The position numbers and the translations under genes are program-made. The notes under the pieces are model-generated. The model worked only from the letters and a program-made list of their open reading frames with translations, searched no databases and was not told the DNA's origin. From Chloroflexi bacterium B3_Chlor (lineage in GTDB: Bacteria > Chloroflexota > Anaerolineae > UBA7937 > B3-Chlor), in the NCBI GenBank assembly GCA_005223035.1, contig NJBK01000006.1, positions 1 to 64,000 of the forward strand: a stretch of 64,000 nt of DNA, given 5' to 3'. The number at the start of each line of letters is the position of its first letter. The stretch's first letter is position 1. Positions 43,043 through 52,045 of the stretch are shown here, piece by piece.

Positions 43043-44407
43043 TCAGCCTGCAGCCTCGGCTTCCGTAAGCGCATCCTCGAATATGGCCAAAGCCTCATCC
43101 ACCGTGTCGGCGTCGACGGTCAAGGCTGGCGTGAAGCGCACTCCACTGGGCCCACATCCCAGAAGCAGTAGCCCCATCTTGAAAGCTCGCTCCACCACAT
43201 CGTCACGCAGGGCACCTGCGGGCTCCTTGGTTTCACGGTCCTTGACCAGTTCCAAGCCCACGATCAGCCCTTTGCCCCTTACATCACCAATGGTAGGACG
43301 CCTGCCCTGCATCTCCCGAGCGGCGTCCAGCACACGCTCTCCCATGATGGCCGCGTTTGCCACCAAACCCTCTTCCTCGATCACCTGAATGGTGGCGGAG
43401 GCGGCAGCGCAGGAGACAGGGTTGCCGCCGAAAGTAGTGCCGTGAGAGCCGAAAGGCCAATCCATCACCTCCCGCCTGGCGACCATCGCTCCCAATGGCA
43501 TCCCAGATGCAATCCCCTTGGCAATGATCGTGATATCTGGTACGACGTCCCAGTGCTCGATGGAGAACCATTTGCCTGTGCGGCCCATGCCCATCTGTAT
43601 CTCGTCCACGACAAAGAGGATGCCGTGCTTCTCCGCCAACTCCTTGAGACGAGCGTGATATTCCGGCGGCGGGACTACGTATCCCCCCTCACCTTGAATA
43701 GGCTCCACGAAGATGGCAGCCACCTCATCCGCCGGCACCAGCTGCTTGAAAACGGTGGACTCGATGTAGTCCACGCAGAATATGTCACAGGAGGGATATT
43801 CCAAGTTGTAGGCACACCGGTAGCAGTGGCCGTACGGGACATGAGTTACGCCGGGAACTAAGGGAGCGAACCCCCTCCTCTGCACCACCTTGCTGGCCGT
43901 CAGCGAAACGGCCCCCATAGTCCTGCCGTGGAAGGCGCCCAGAAACGCGAGCATCTGCGGCCGTCCAGTGTGGTAGCGGGTCAACTTCAGCGCCGCTTCA
44001 ACGGCCTCTGCACCCGAGTTCGTGAAGAAAAGCTGCTTTGGCTCCACACCTGGCACCAGAGAGTTGAGCTTCTCCGCCAGTTCTATCTGCACTGCGTAGT
44101 AGAAGTCGGTCCCCGCCATATGAATGAACTTGGCAGCCTGCTCCTGGACAGCCTTGACTACCCTAGGATGGGCATGCCCTGTGGCCACGACCGCGATACC
44201 AGCATTGAAATCAATGTAGCGGTTTCCATCCACATCCCACACCAAGGAGCCCTCGCCATGATCCATCACAAAGGGATATGACCGGGTATAGGAAGGCGAT
44301 ACTGCTTCTCGATCGCGGGCCACATAAGACCGGGCCTTGGGGCCCGGAACGTCCGTTATCAAGTCAACCAAGTTCGAATCCATTCTCACTCGTTTCCGTT
44401 CCTCCAT
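43043..44407 (-). CDS. class III aminotransferase (acetylornithine/4-aminobutyrate type)
   Basis: 454 residues with the PLP lysine in IIAKGIASGMPLGA, the DEIQMGMGRTG motif and SGAEAVEAALKL that bind cofactor phosphate. An insertion with clustered cysteines (GHCYRCAYNLEYPSCDIFC) is seen in archaeal and anaerobe homologues. These act on GABA, ornithine or other omega-amino acids, or as broad amino-acid racemases/transaminases. It follows the MoaD-like gene by 18 bp in the AOR operon, so it may feed aldehydes or semialdehydes to the oxidoreductase. Confidence 0.88.
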   Translation of the reverse strand: MEERKRVRMDSNLVDLITDVPGPKARSYVARDREAVSPSYTRSYPFVMDHGEGSLVWDVDGNRYIDFNAGIAVVATGHAHPRVVKAVQEQAAKFIHMAGTDFYYAVQIELAEKLNSLVPGVEPKQLFFTNSGAEAVEAALKLTRYHTGRPQMLAFLGAFHGRTMGAVSLTASKVVQRRGFAPLVPGVTHVPYGHCYRCAYNLEYPSCDIFCVDYIESTVFKQLVPADEVAAIFVEPIQGEGGYVVPPPEYHARLKELAEKHGILFVVDEIQMGMGRTGKWFSIEHWDVVPDITIIAKGIASGMPLGAMVARREVMDWPFGSHGTTFGGNPVSCAAASATIQVIEEEGLVANAAIMGERVLDAAREMQGRRPTIGDVRGKGLIVGLELVKDRETKEPAGALRDDVVERAFKMGLLLLGCGPSGVRFTPALTVDADTVDEALAIFEDALTEAEAAG

Positions 44408-44425
44408 TCGCCATTGGCGCGTCCT

Positions 44426-44653
44426 TCATCCACCGCCTACCATTGGGACCAGCTTCACCCGGTCGCCATCCCGCAGACGGTAGCTCTTGAACTTCTGACG
44501 GCCGTTGACCAAGACTATGGCCACCAGGTCTGGATCGAGTCCGAGTTCCCTTATCACCTCCATTACCGTCTGTCCAGCCTCCATGGTCAAGGAGGACTGA
44601 CCGGGGGCGTATTTCTTGAGCAGGCCGACCAACGTGACTTGTACGTTCTTCAC
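44426..44653 (-). CDS. MoaD/ThiS-like ubiquitin-fold sulfur carrier
   Basis: 75 residues ending in Gly-Gly-Gly (PMVGGG), the functional C-terminus of sulfur carriers. The beta-grasp pattern is clear (VTLVGLLKKYAPGQ..., DGDRVKLVP). MoaD-like genes next to aldehyde:ferredoxin oxidoreductases are common and are thought to supply sulfur for the tungstopterin cofactor. It lies 28 bp after the AOR stop. GTG start. Confidence 0.82.
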   Translation of the reverse strand: MKNVQVTLVGLLKKYAPGQSSLTMEAGQTVMEVIRELGLDPDLVAIVLVNGRQKFKSYRLRDGDRVKLVPMVGGG

Positions 44654-44681
44654 TTCGACGCTTCAGCTATCCTCTGCTGCA

Positions 44682-46508
44682 TCAGATTCCCACAAAATCC
44701 AGGTCTAGTTGGTCCAGCTTCTCCTGAGTGGGGATGCCGTTGCCGTCCCAACCCCTTTGCCTGTAGTACATGTCCAGCAGTTTGTCCACATCCTCCCTGG
44801 CAACGAGCTTGCCCTTGGTGGGCCCCGTGGTCACAGGATCTGTGTACCACCGTGGCGGCGGGTAGTCCCACTCGCGGCCGAAGCCGTCTACCTCCCGCAC
44901 CCAGAAAGCCCTGGTGAGGTTCCACACCCGCTCCGCGATGTGTAACAGGTCATCCCACGAACGACCAACGCCGGTAATGGCCTGCATGGCCGGAGCATAG
45001 TAGTCCAGCGGCATGCCCAACTCCACCCATTGCAGACGGCAGGTGCCAAGGCAGTCCATGAGTGGGCGGATGTGCTGCAACTCGATCACCTTGGCTGCCT
45101 TGCCCTCAGTGATCGCATCTCGCCCCACCTCGATGTCGTAGGTGATGGCCCAGGCACGGTTGTGGTGTCCCCCCACATCGGCCGTCATGTAGGCAAGCAT
45201 CATCGCCGGGGCGTTGCGCGAGTCATAGCCGCTGATCTCCAAGCCTTTGATGTGCATCGCAAAATCGGCACTGTCCCCGCCGAAAACCTGGGCAGCGTGC
45301 TTCACGCCTTCAGCCAATACGTCTCCAATCCCCTCTCGCTTGGCGATCTTCTGGATGAGTTCGAAGACTACCTCAGAGTCACCGAAGCTCAACTCCAAGC
45401 CCCCAGTATCCTTGGAAGTGATGATGCCCTTCTCGAAACACTCTGTGGCGAAAGCGATGACGTTCCCTGCCGAAATGGTGTCAACTCCCAACTCGTCGCA
45501 CAGATAGTTGCCGTAGGCCACATCCTCTATGTCTGACACCGCCACGTCAGCGCCGAGGAAGGCTGCTGTTTCATACTCCGGTCCCTCAACGTAGATATCC
45601 CACTTCTTGCTATGGGAGTACTTGCCACAGGCGCAGGGACAAGCGAAGCAGGCCTTGTCCGTGATGACGATCGTCTCCCGCATGTACTCGCCAGTCATCT
45701 TCTCGATCTCATCGAAGTACCCAGATTGGAAATTACGCGTAGGAAACGAACCCCATTCGTTGGACGGCACATTGACCCCGGAGGTGCCGAGCCTGACCCA
45801 CACTTCCCATGCATCGCTGGCTTTGCAATAGTCATACATCTCCCGGCCAATGCGGCGATACTCGTCCACATCGGCAACGGGGATGCTCTTCGTACCGTGG
45901 ATCGCAATGGCCTTTAGCTTCTTGGAGCCCATCACGGCTCCGACGCCAGCCCGTCCAGCTTGACGACCGAAATCGTGACTGATGCACGCGTATTTGACCA
46001 GATTCTCCCCACCGGGGCCGATGACGGCAATCTGAAAATCCTCCCCCAGTTCGTTTTTCAGAGCCGTCTCTGCGGTAATGCTGCCTTGGCCCCAATAGGC
46101 GCTCGCGTCTCGCAACTCCACCGTGTCGTCGTCGATGAACAAGTATACAGGTTCAGGCGACACCCCCTCGAGAACAATCAGATCATAGCCAGCATACTTC
46201 ATCTCGGCGCTGAACAGCCCACCGACATTGCTGTCCGCATACCCACCTGTGGCGGGAGATTTGGCGGCAAACGTCGTCTTGCCCGCTCCTGGTATGAGCA
46301 ATCCCGACAGGGGCCCGGCGGCCGCGATGAGTTTGTTGCCTTCTCCGAGGGGATCAGTGCCCTTTTCCACCTCTGAGTACAGAGTCTTGGCCGCAAAACC
46401 GCGCCCTCCCAAATAGTCCCTGGCAAGCTCAGGATCAAGCTCCGATTTCCTGAAAGTCCCGTCGGTCAGATTGACTCTGAGTACTCGCCCACCGTATCCA
46501 TTCAGCAT
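44682..46508 (-). CDS. aor: aldehyde:ferredoxin oxidoreductase (tungstopterin)
   Basis: 608 residues, the expected AOR length, starting MLNGYGGRVLRVNLTDG. The N-terminal beta domain (to ~210) binds tungstopterin. The [4Fe-4S] ligands are CFACPCACG near residue 300 and a fourth Cys in DCLGTC near 490. It oxidises aldehydes to acids with ferredoxin as acceptor, or runs in reverse. Whether it is AOR, FOR or a WOR-type enzyme cannot be told. It lies between the polyferredoxin gene and a MoaD-like gene, which supports an electron-transfer complex. Confidence 0.93.
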   Translation of the reverse strand: MLNGYGGRVLRVNLTDGTFRKSELDPELARDYLGGRGFAAKTLYSEVEKGTDPLGEGNKLIAAAGPLSGLLIPGAGKTTFAAKSPATGGYADSNVGGLFSAEMKYAGYDLIVLEGVSPEPVYLFIDDDTVELRDASAYWGQGSITAETALKNELGEDFQIAVIGPGGENLVKYACISHDFGRQAGRAGVGAVMGSKKLKAIAIHGTKSIPVADVDEYRRIGREMYDYCKASDAWEVWVRLGTSGVNVPSNEWGSFPTRNFQSGYFDEIEKMTGEYMRETIVITDKACFACPCACGKYSHSKKWDIYVEGPEYETAAFLGADVAVSDIEDVAYGNYLCDELGVDTISAGNVIAFATECFEKGIITSKDTGGLELSFGDSEVVFELIQKIAKREGIGDVLAEGVKHAAQVFGGDSADFAMHIKGLEISGYDSRNAPAMMLAYMTADVGGHHNRAWAITYDIEVGRDAITEGKAAKVIELQHIRPLMDCLGTCRLQWVELGMPLDYYAPAMQAITGVGRSWDDLLHIAERVWNLTRAFWVREVDGFGREWDYPPPRWYTDPVTTGPTKGKLVAREDVDKLLDMYYRQRGWDGNGIPTQEKLDQLDLDFVGI

Positions 46509-46655
46509 CGTTTCCCTCCTTGAGAGTCTAGCGGTCGCTCAATGCACAGCGCAGCTTGGGGACAACGGTCCAGTCACTCGTCGCGAAGAGTGACCTTCAA
46601 ACGAAGCGGCTGGAGTGCTGCCTTACCCGCCGCTTTTGTTGGCCAAAGAAGCCTA

Positions 46656-47039
46656 TCACTCTATGTAAAGTGCACCGTAGGCGCAGAAATGGACGCACTC
46701 GCCACAGAGGTTACACTCAAATGGAGCCTCATCGTCAGGATGCGTGAAGACCACGTTTTCGGGACAGACCTCCACACACTCCAAGCAAGCTATGCACTCG
46801 TCTGCATCTATGTAGTAGGCACCCTTCTCGTTCTGAGGAATGCACTCTACTGGGCAGACCTCGGCACACTCTCCACATTGGGTGCAAGTGCGGACGCCGA
46901 ACACGCCCGGATCAGGGAACTGAGGCACTATGGCCAGGCAAGACTTCTTAGGGTTGTTCTCCTGAAAAAGATAAAGGGAGCAAGCCAATTGACACAGCCT
47001 GCACCCCGTGCACTTGGAACTATCAGCTTTCAGATGCAT
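46656..47039 (-). CDS. polyferredoxin with four [4Fe-4S] sites, AOR electron-transfer subunit
   Basis: 127 residues with four cysteine clusters: CTGCRLCQLAC, CTQCGECAEVC, CIACLECVEVC and CNLCGECVHFC. It is of the HycB/NuoI-like type and would pass electrons from AOR to soluble ferredoxin or a membrane carrier. The ATG at 47039 has a near-perfect AAGGAGGTGGGA upstream. The 147-bp gap to AOR contains two inverted repeats but no terminator or riboswitch I can name. Confidence 0.9.
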   Translation of the reverse strand: MHLKADSSKCTGCRLCQLACSLYLFQENNPKKSCLAIVPQFPDPGVFGVRTCTQCGECAEVCPVECIPQNEKGAYYIDADECIACLECVEVCPENVVFTHPDDEAPFECNLCGECVHFCAYGALYIE

Positions 47040-47087
47040 TCCCACCTCCTTTTGTCTAGGGTTGTCCCCTGCGCTGTCACGGAGCTA

Positions 47088-47116
47088 AAAATACACGAAC
47101 TGTCTCAGAAAGTCAA
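47088..47116 (-). promoter_or_regulatory. sigma70-like promoter of the ferredoxin-AOR operon
   Basis: On the minus strand TTGACT (47116-47111), 17 bp and TATTTT (47093-47088). The divergent propeller-gene promoter has its -35 only 15 bp away, so one regulator could cover both. Confidence 0.5.
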
Positions 47117-47131
47117 GGCCCTCCCGCTTGA

Positions 47132-47160
47132 TTGACGACCGCATCCGTCGGCTGTATAAT
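47132..47160 (+). promoter_or_regulatory. strong sigma70-like promoter of the propeller lipoprotein
   Basis: TTGACG (47132-47137), 17 bp and the consensus TATAAT (47155-47160), about 55 bp ahead of the ATG. Confidence 0.65.
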
Positions 47161-47216
47161 ATCGAACAATCGTGTCTGATGGCGAGCGTAAGAGAAGAAC
47201 GACGAAGGGATGGTGG

Positions 47217-49190
47217 ATGAAACGCCTCACTGTCACTCTCGCCCTCTCCGTGGGAGCCTTGCTAGTGGCGTGCTCGCTGCCAGGGCCTTTCGCGGCGCCA
47301 CGGCCCACACCAGCGCCCGTGCCTTCGCCTACAACCCCTCAGCAGCCTGAGATGAGAGAGTCGAGACCATGGGTCAATCTCACCCACGTGGGAGACATCC
47401 ACGCCCTGGCCAGACAAGGGGACTACCTATGGGCAGCAACCGACGGAGGAGTGATACGCTGGGATATCGTCAATGCTACCTACAAGAAATACACCAGCAG
47501 CGATGGTCTACACCGGAACAGCGTGACGGGCATAGCTGTTGACGGAGAGGGGAACCTTTGGTTCGGTACCGACGATCCTGGAGAATCAACACGCATTCTC
47601 CATGGTCTGCCGGCAGTCAGCAAGTTTGACGGACAGACTTGGACAACCTACGGCTCAGTGAGACAGGCAGTAGAGGCCGAGTACGACTCCATCCGCGGTA
47701 CGGTGAACGAGAACGATCTGTGGTTAGTGGACAGCGAAGGCAGGGCCTGGGTCACCTTCTCCCTGGGTGTGCAGGCTTTTGATGGCGCCAAGTGGACGAT
47801 CTACGAACCCCCCAACACGCTCGTCGAACAAGAAGCCACGGCCTTGGGCATGGACAGCGTCGGCCAAGTGTGGATAGCCAGCCGATTCGCGTATGGGCGC
47901 ACGGGCGGTGCCAGCGTATTTGACGGGCAAGACTGGAAGCAATACCGAACTGACGATGAACTGGGGAGCCCCTTCGTCAGCGACATCGCTGCCGATACGG
48001 CAGGCAACGTATGGTTCGCTACAGACCACGGAATCAGCCGGTTCGACGGTGAGCAGTGGGCCACTTATGGGAGCTCTGATGGACTTGCTGGCACCATAGT
48101 CCACCAGCTCGTCGTTGACCGACAAGACCGCGTGTGGATTGCAGCTGACGGTGGAGTGAGTGTCTATGACGGGGAGCGCTGGCAAACGCTCACTGCGGCC
48201 GACGGGATGAGCACCGACTTGGTCCATGCCATCACCATTGACAGCGCGGCTACAGCCTGGTTTGGCGGCTGGGGAGGAGCGATAGACAGTTTCGATGGTG
48301 ATCGCTGGACCACCTATGTCACCGAGGACGAGTTGCCTGGCTATTCCGTTAACGCCATCACCTTGGATGAACAAGGTCAGGTGTGGTTAGGCACGTCCGG
48401 TCCCGATCCCGTCGTCTACGATGGGGACCAGTGGCGAACCTTCCCTGCTGGGGAAGCTCTGTCAGCCGGTATCATCTATGCTATGGCGGGTGATGCTGGT
48501 GGCAACGTCTGGTTTCACACCAGCCAGGGAGCGCGCAAGCTGTCATTGGAAGACGGAACCTGGACTACCTACGATAGCCTCAAGGAGGCGGTAGAGGAGA
48601 ACTACGATGCTGTGTTGACCACGATTGGGGACACAAGGATGTGGACGATAGACGACGCTCACGGGGTTTGGGTCGGGGCCAACAGATACGATGACCAGGG
48701 TTGGGTCACCTACGAGCAGCAGGAAGCCCTCAGCCAGACGGAAGTCACAGCGGTAGCCATTGATGGACACGGACGACTCTGGTTTGGAACCCGCGATAGA
48801 GGTCTGGTCATCCTGGATGGCGACACCTGGTCGAGCTATGATCAGGAGAACTCGTCGTTGAGCGACAACTGGGTCAAAGACATCCTGATTGACAATGAGG
48901 ACCGGGTATGGGTGGCCACCCCAGCAGGCTTGAATGTGATCACCGGACAGTGGTGGCAGGTTTTCACCACCGAAGCTGGCTTGATCAGCGACAACGTACT
49001 GACCTTGGCGCTCGACAGCGGCGATCGAGTGTGGCTGGGGACCAAGAGTGGGGTGAGCCGCTTCGACGGCGAGAACTGGTACAACTACGCCATCCTTGAT
49101 GTGGAAGACATAGCCGTGGACAATGACGGCAACGTATGGATCGGAACACTTTTCGATGGTTTGCTCATCCATGTCTCTGACAGGGAATAG
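47217..49190 (+). CDS. lipoprotein with two-component-regulator-type beta-propeller (Reg_prop)
   Basis: About 657 residues. A lipoprotein signal ends LLVACSLPG; a Pro/Thr spacer leads to some fourteen repeats of the form LWFGT/VWIAT-xxG-hxxYDGxxW, enough for two seven-bladed propellers. Such propellers form the periplasmic sensor of hybrid kinases (HTCS), but this protein ends after the repeats with no kinase, so it is a free surface sensor or binding protein. The ATG at 47217 is used because it opens the signal peptide. Confidence 0.82.
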   Translation: MKRLTVTLALSVGALLVACSLPGPFAAPRPTPAPVPSPTTPQQPEMRESRPWVNLTHVGDIHALARQGDYLWAATDGGVIRWDIVNATYKKYTSSDGLHRNSVTGIAVDGEGNLWFGTDDPGESTRILHGLPAVSKFDGQTWTTYGSVRQAVEAEYDSIRGTVNENDLWLVDSEGRAWVTFSLGVQAFDGAKWTIYEPPNTLVEQEATALGMDSVGQVWIASRFAYGRTGGASVFDGQDWKQYRTDDELGSPFVSDIAADTAGNVWFATDHGISRFDGEQWATYGSSDGLAGTIVHQLVVDRQDRVWIAADGGVSVYDGERWQTLTAADGMSTDLVHAITIDSAATAWFGGWGGAIDSFDGDRWTTYVTEDELPGYSVNAITLDEQGQVWLGTSGPDPVVYDGDQWRTFPAGEALSAGIIYAMAGDAGGNVWFHTSQGARKLSLEDGTWTTYDSLKEAVEENYDAVLTTIGDTRMWTIDDAHGVWVGANRYDDQGWVTYEQQEALSQTEVTAVAIDGHGRLWFGTRDRGLVILDGDTWSSYDQENSSLSDNWVKDILIDNEDRVWVATPAGLNVITGQWWQVFTTEAGLISDNVLTLALDSGDRVWLGTKSGVSRFDGENWYNYAILDVEDIAVDNDGNVWIGTLFDGLLIHVSDRE

Positions 49191-49192
49191 CT

Positions 49193-50080
49193 GTGGCGGA
49201 GGAAAGCATCCGCATCGAAAGGCTGCACGAGACTGAAGACTTCTACGCCTGTGTGGAGGTGCAGAAGCAAGTCTGGGGCATGCCAGACATCCTGGTCGTG
49301 CCGACCCACCTGTTGATCACCGCGCAGAAGAATGGGGGTCTGGTACTGGGGGCCTTCAACGAAGAGGGAAGGTTGGTGGGCTACCTTTTCGGTTTTCTGG
49401 GCACCAGAGAGCCAAGCTCTGAGGATCAGCACGCAGCCGGGCGATTGAAGCACTGTTCCCACATGATGGGCGTTCTCCCAGAGTATCAGGCCAAAGGCAT
49501 CGGCTATCTTCTCAAGCTGAGACAGCGAGGCCACGCCCTCTCCCAGGGGCTCGACCTGGTGACGTGGACCTATGATCCTTTGGAAAGTATGAACGCGAAC
49601 CTGAACCTGTGCAAGCTGGGTGTGGTCTGCGACACATATCTGAGTGATGTCTATGGGCGGATGGGAGATGAGTTGAATGTGGGCTTGGCGACAGATCGCT
49701 TCCAGATAGAGTGGTGGATTACAAGCCAGAGGGTCGCCGAACGGATCGCGAAGGGCGGCGAGAAGTTGCGCCTGGACGATGTGCTGGCGCAAGGGGCGAA
49801 GCAGGTCAGTGTCACAACCATCGGCTCTGATGGGGTCCTGCGGCCTTCGGCTCATGATCTCTCCGCCACTGCCGAGCATGTGCTGGTGGAAGTGCCGGCT
49901 GATTTCCAGAGCATCAAGGCCGCCGACATGCCGTTGGCCATAGAATGGCGGATGCACACGCGGGAGATATTCTGTCATTACCTAGATGCGGGCTACACCG
50001 TGAGCGAGTTCCTCAGTGAGATCAGAGAGGGCTCAAGGCACAGCTACTATGTCTTGAGGAAGGACTATGTGATATCCTAG
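49193..50080 (+). CDS. GNAT acyltransferase of the COG3375 type
   Basis: 295 residues with a GNAT core (MMGVLPEYQAKGIGYLLK) and WTYDPLESMNANLNLCKLG, a signature of the COG3375 family. It lies directly after the propeller gene and 16 bp before the NSAR/MenC homologue. The same gene pair is found in Geobacillus-type clusters where the GNAT succinylates D-amino acids, NSAR racemises the N-succinyl derivative and a desuccinylase releases the L-form. A succinyltransferase role is therefore the best inference. GTG start. Confidence 0.8.
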   Translation: MAEESIRIERLHETEDFYACVEVQKQVWGMPDILVVPTHLLITAQKNGGLVLGAFNEEGRLVGYLFGFLGTREPSSEDQHAAGRLKHCSHMMGVLPEYQAKGIGYLLKLRQRGHALSQGLDLVTWTYDPLESMNANLNLCKLGVVCDTYLSDVYGRMGDELNVGLATDRFQIEWWITSQRVAERIAKGGEKLRLDDVLAQGAKQVSVTTIGSDGVLRPSAHDLSATAEHVLVEVPADFQSIKAADMPLAIEWRMHTREIFCHYLDAGYTVSEFLSEIREGSRHSYYVLRKDYVIS

Positions 50081-50096
50081 GGAGGATATCTCTGCG

Positions 50097-51206
50097 ATGC
50101 GCATCGAACGCGTTCAGCTACGACACATCAGACTGTCCCTGGTTCATCCCTTCGAAACCAGCTTCGGACGGGAAACGGACCGCGATATCATCATCGTCAA
50201 AGCCTGGGCCGATGGACTCGTAGGCTATGGAGAATCCGCATCCATGGCTAAACCCTTCTACAACTACGAGACTACCGAGACCTGCTGGCACATTCAACGA
50301 GATTTCCTCGTGCCGTGGCTTCTGGAACGAGAGATCACGGACGGAGCGGAGTTGGTGCGGCTATTCGCTGCGGTACGGGGCCACAACGTGGCCAAGACGG
50401 GTCTAGAACAGGCCTGGTGGGACCTGAAGGCCAAGACCGAAGGTCAGCCATTGGCCCGCCTGCTTGGCGGCGCCAAGGAGAGAATCGAGTGCGGTGTTAG
50501 CATCGGCATTCAGGAGAGTGTGGAACGCCTGCTCGAGCGCGTCGGTTTCTTCCTAAAGCAAGGGTATAGGCGCATCAAGATCAAGATCAAGCCCGGGTGG
50601 GATCTGGACGTGGTGGAGCGTGTCAGGCAAACCTACCCGCAGATACCCCTCATGCTCGATGCCAACTCGGCCTACACGTTGGCCGACACCGGCCTGCTCA
50701 AGGCTCTCGATGACTACGACCTGATGATGATCGAGCAGCCTCTGAGATACGACGACCTCATCGATCACGCCAAGCTGCAAAGTCAGATAAAGACACCTAT
50801 CTGTCTGGATGAGAGCATCACCTCGCCAGCGCACGCTCGATGGGCCATTGAGCTGGGAAGCTGTAGCATCATCAACATCAAGCCCGCTCGGGTGGGGGGC
50901 ATGCATCAGGCGCGCCGTATCCACGACATCTGTCAGAAGCACGATATGCCAGTCTGGTGCGGAGGATTGCTGGAATCGGGCATTGGGCGCGCCCACAACG
51001 TGGCCATCTGCTCGCTGGCTAACTTCCGCCTGCCCGCAGACCTGTCGGCCAGCAGCCGGTACTACGCTGAGGATGTCGTCCTCCCACCGTGGGAGGTGGA
51101 CAGTGAGGGGATGATGACAGTCCCCAGCGCGCCGGGCATTGGTGTAGAGGTAGACGAGGATCTGATGGACAAGGTCACAGTTAAGGAGCAAACCTTCTCC
51201 GCTTGA
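50097..51206 (+). CDS. N-succinylamino acid racemase / o-succinylbenzoate synthase (enolase superfamily)
   Basis: 369 residues of the MenC-like branch. The paired catalytic Lys are in RRIKIKIKPG and INIKPARVGG, and the Mg ligands Asp, Glu, Asp are in MLDANSAY, MIEQPL and CLDESI. The closest functional types are OSBS for menaquinone and NSAR; many proteins do both. No other men genes are present, and a COG3375 GNAT lies upstream, so racemisation of N-succinylamino acids is favoured. The THEP1 gene follows 7 bp later. Confidence 0.9.
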   Translation: MRIERVQLRHIRLSLVHPFETSFGRETDRDIIIVKAWADGLVGYGESASMAKPFYNYETTETCWHIQRDFLVPWLLEREITDGAELVRLFAAVRGHNVAKTGLEQAWWDLKAKTEGQPLARLLGGAKERIECGVSIGIQESVERLLERVGFFLKQGYRRIKIKIKPGWDLDVVERVRQTYPQIPLMLDANSAYTLADTGLLKALDDYDLMMIEQPLRYDDLIDHAKLQSQIKTPICLDESITSPAHARWAIELGSCSIINIKPARVGGMHQARRIHDICQKHDMPVWCGGLLESGIGRAHNVAICSLANFRLPADLSASSRYYAEDVVLPPWEVDSEGMMTVPSAPGIGVEVDEDLMDKVTVKEQTFSA

Positions 51207-51213
51207 GGAGCGC

Positions 51214-51735
51214 ATGGGCCGCACAATCCTGCTGACTGGCCGCCCAGGGGTGGGCAAGACCACAGTGATCAAGAAGGCGCTAGACAGACTGGAGGGACGT
51301 GCCGGAGGCTTCTACACCGCCGAGATGCGGAAAGGCGGTCGACGTCAGGGGTTCAAGATTGTCACGCTGGACGGTCAAGAGGGCATCCTATCTCACGTGG
51401 ACATCAAAGGCCGGCCACGAGTGAGTAGATACGGGGTGAATCTGACAGACCTTGACGAGGTAGCCGTGGCGGCTTTGCGGCAGGCGATTGCGGAGGCCGA
51501 TTGCATCGTTGTGGACGAGATAGGTAAGATGGAGCTCTTCTCAGAGGAGTTCCGCAAGGCGGTCACCGAGGCGGTCGAGAGCGAGAAGCCTGTGCTGGGA
51601 ACAGTGATGGCCACCCGAGACCCATGGGTCGACTCCCTCAAGGCTCTCCCTCAGGTGACCGTCATCGAAGTCACGCAGGACAATCGCGAGCAGATGGTTC
51701 CGCTAGTGATGGAACTCCTTCAAAGTCCCTCTTAG
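51214..51735 (+). CDS. THEP1-type nucleoside-triphosphatase
   Basis: 173 residues. Walker A GRPGVGKTT at residues 8-16, Walker B CIVVDEIGKMEL near 95, and GGFYTAEMR typical of the THEP1/DUF265 family. It hydrolyses ATP and GTP in vitro; the cellular role is unclear, with links to nucleotide or RNA metabolism. It is the last gene of the propeller-GNAT-NSAR run. A damaged partial copy of its first ~115 bp lies at 56552-56667. Confidence 0.88.
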   Translation: MGRTILLTGRPGVGKTTVIKKALDRLEGRAGGFYTAEMRKGGRRQGFKIVTLDGQEGILSHVDIKGRPRVSRYGVNLTDLDEVAVAALRQAIAEADCIVVDEIGKMELFSEEFRKAVTEAVESEKPVLGTVMATRDPWVDSLKALPQVTVIEVTQDNREQMVPLVMELLQSPS

Positions 51736-51813
51736 CCGACCTCTCATCATGCCCCAGAGCGCACCAACATTGTCTCTAGCGCGCCACTTGCCAACGAACC
51801 TCAGCATCAGAAG

Positions 51814-51960
51814 GCAAAAAGGGTGTCGCACACCATCTTCATGGTTTCCCACACTCATTAGGACCGAGAATGGTATCTGCCTCTTGAGGAGTTGCGCCTA
51901 CGTCTGATGGCACTCATGGACAAGCTGTCAAGCATCCTAGCCAGCGAAGGGAGGGGCCGT
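51814..51960 (+). pseudogene. remnant of a GH38 alpha-mannosidase gene (N-terminal part)
   Basis: Frame 51823-51960 encodes VSHTIFMVSHTH, a TAG stop at 51859-51861, then DREWYLPLEELRLRLMALMDKL. This is the GH38 N-terminal signature HTHWDREWYLP with the Trp codon TGG changed to TAG. Similarity stops near residue 48; the remaining ~800 residues of an alpha-mannosidase are missing, so the gene is both interrupted and truncated. The rest of the 310-bp gap 51736-52045 shows nothing else. Confidence 0.8.
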
Positions 51961-52045
51961 GACAGAGTCACACAGCAAGTCCCACGAGATCCTGCCCCTT
52001 GGTACTTCGCTTGGTTCACGGGCCAAGCTCAGAAGGGCCAAAGGC

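Noticed and set aside
46509..46655. Possible molybdenum/tungsten cofactor riboswitch ahead of AOR
   Set aside because: Only short inverted repeats (for example GTCACTC/GAGTGAC at 46573-46594) are seen; none of the conserved Moco RNA elements can be recognised.
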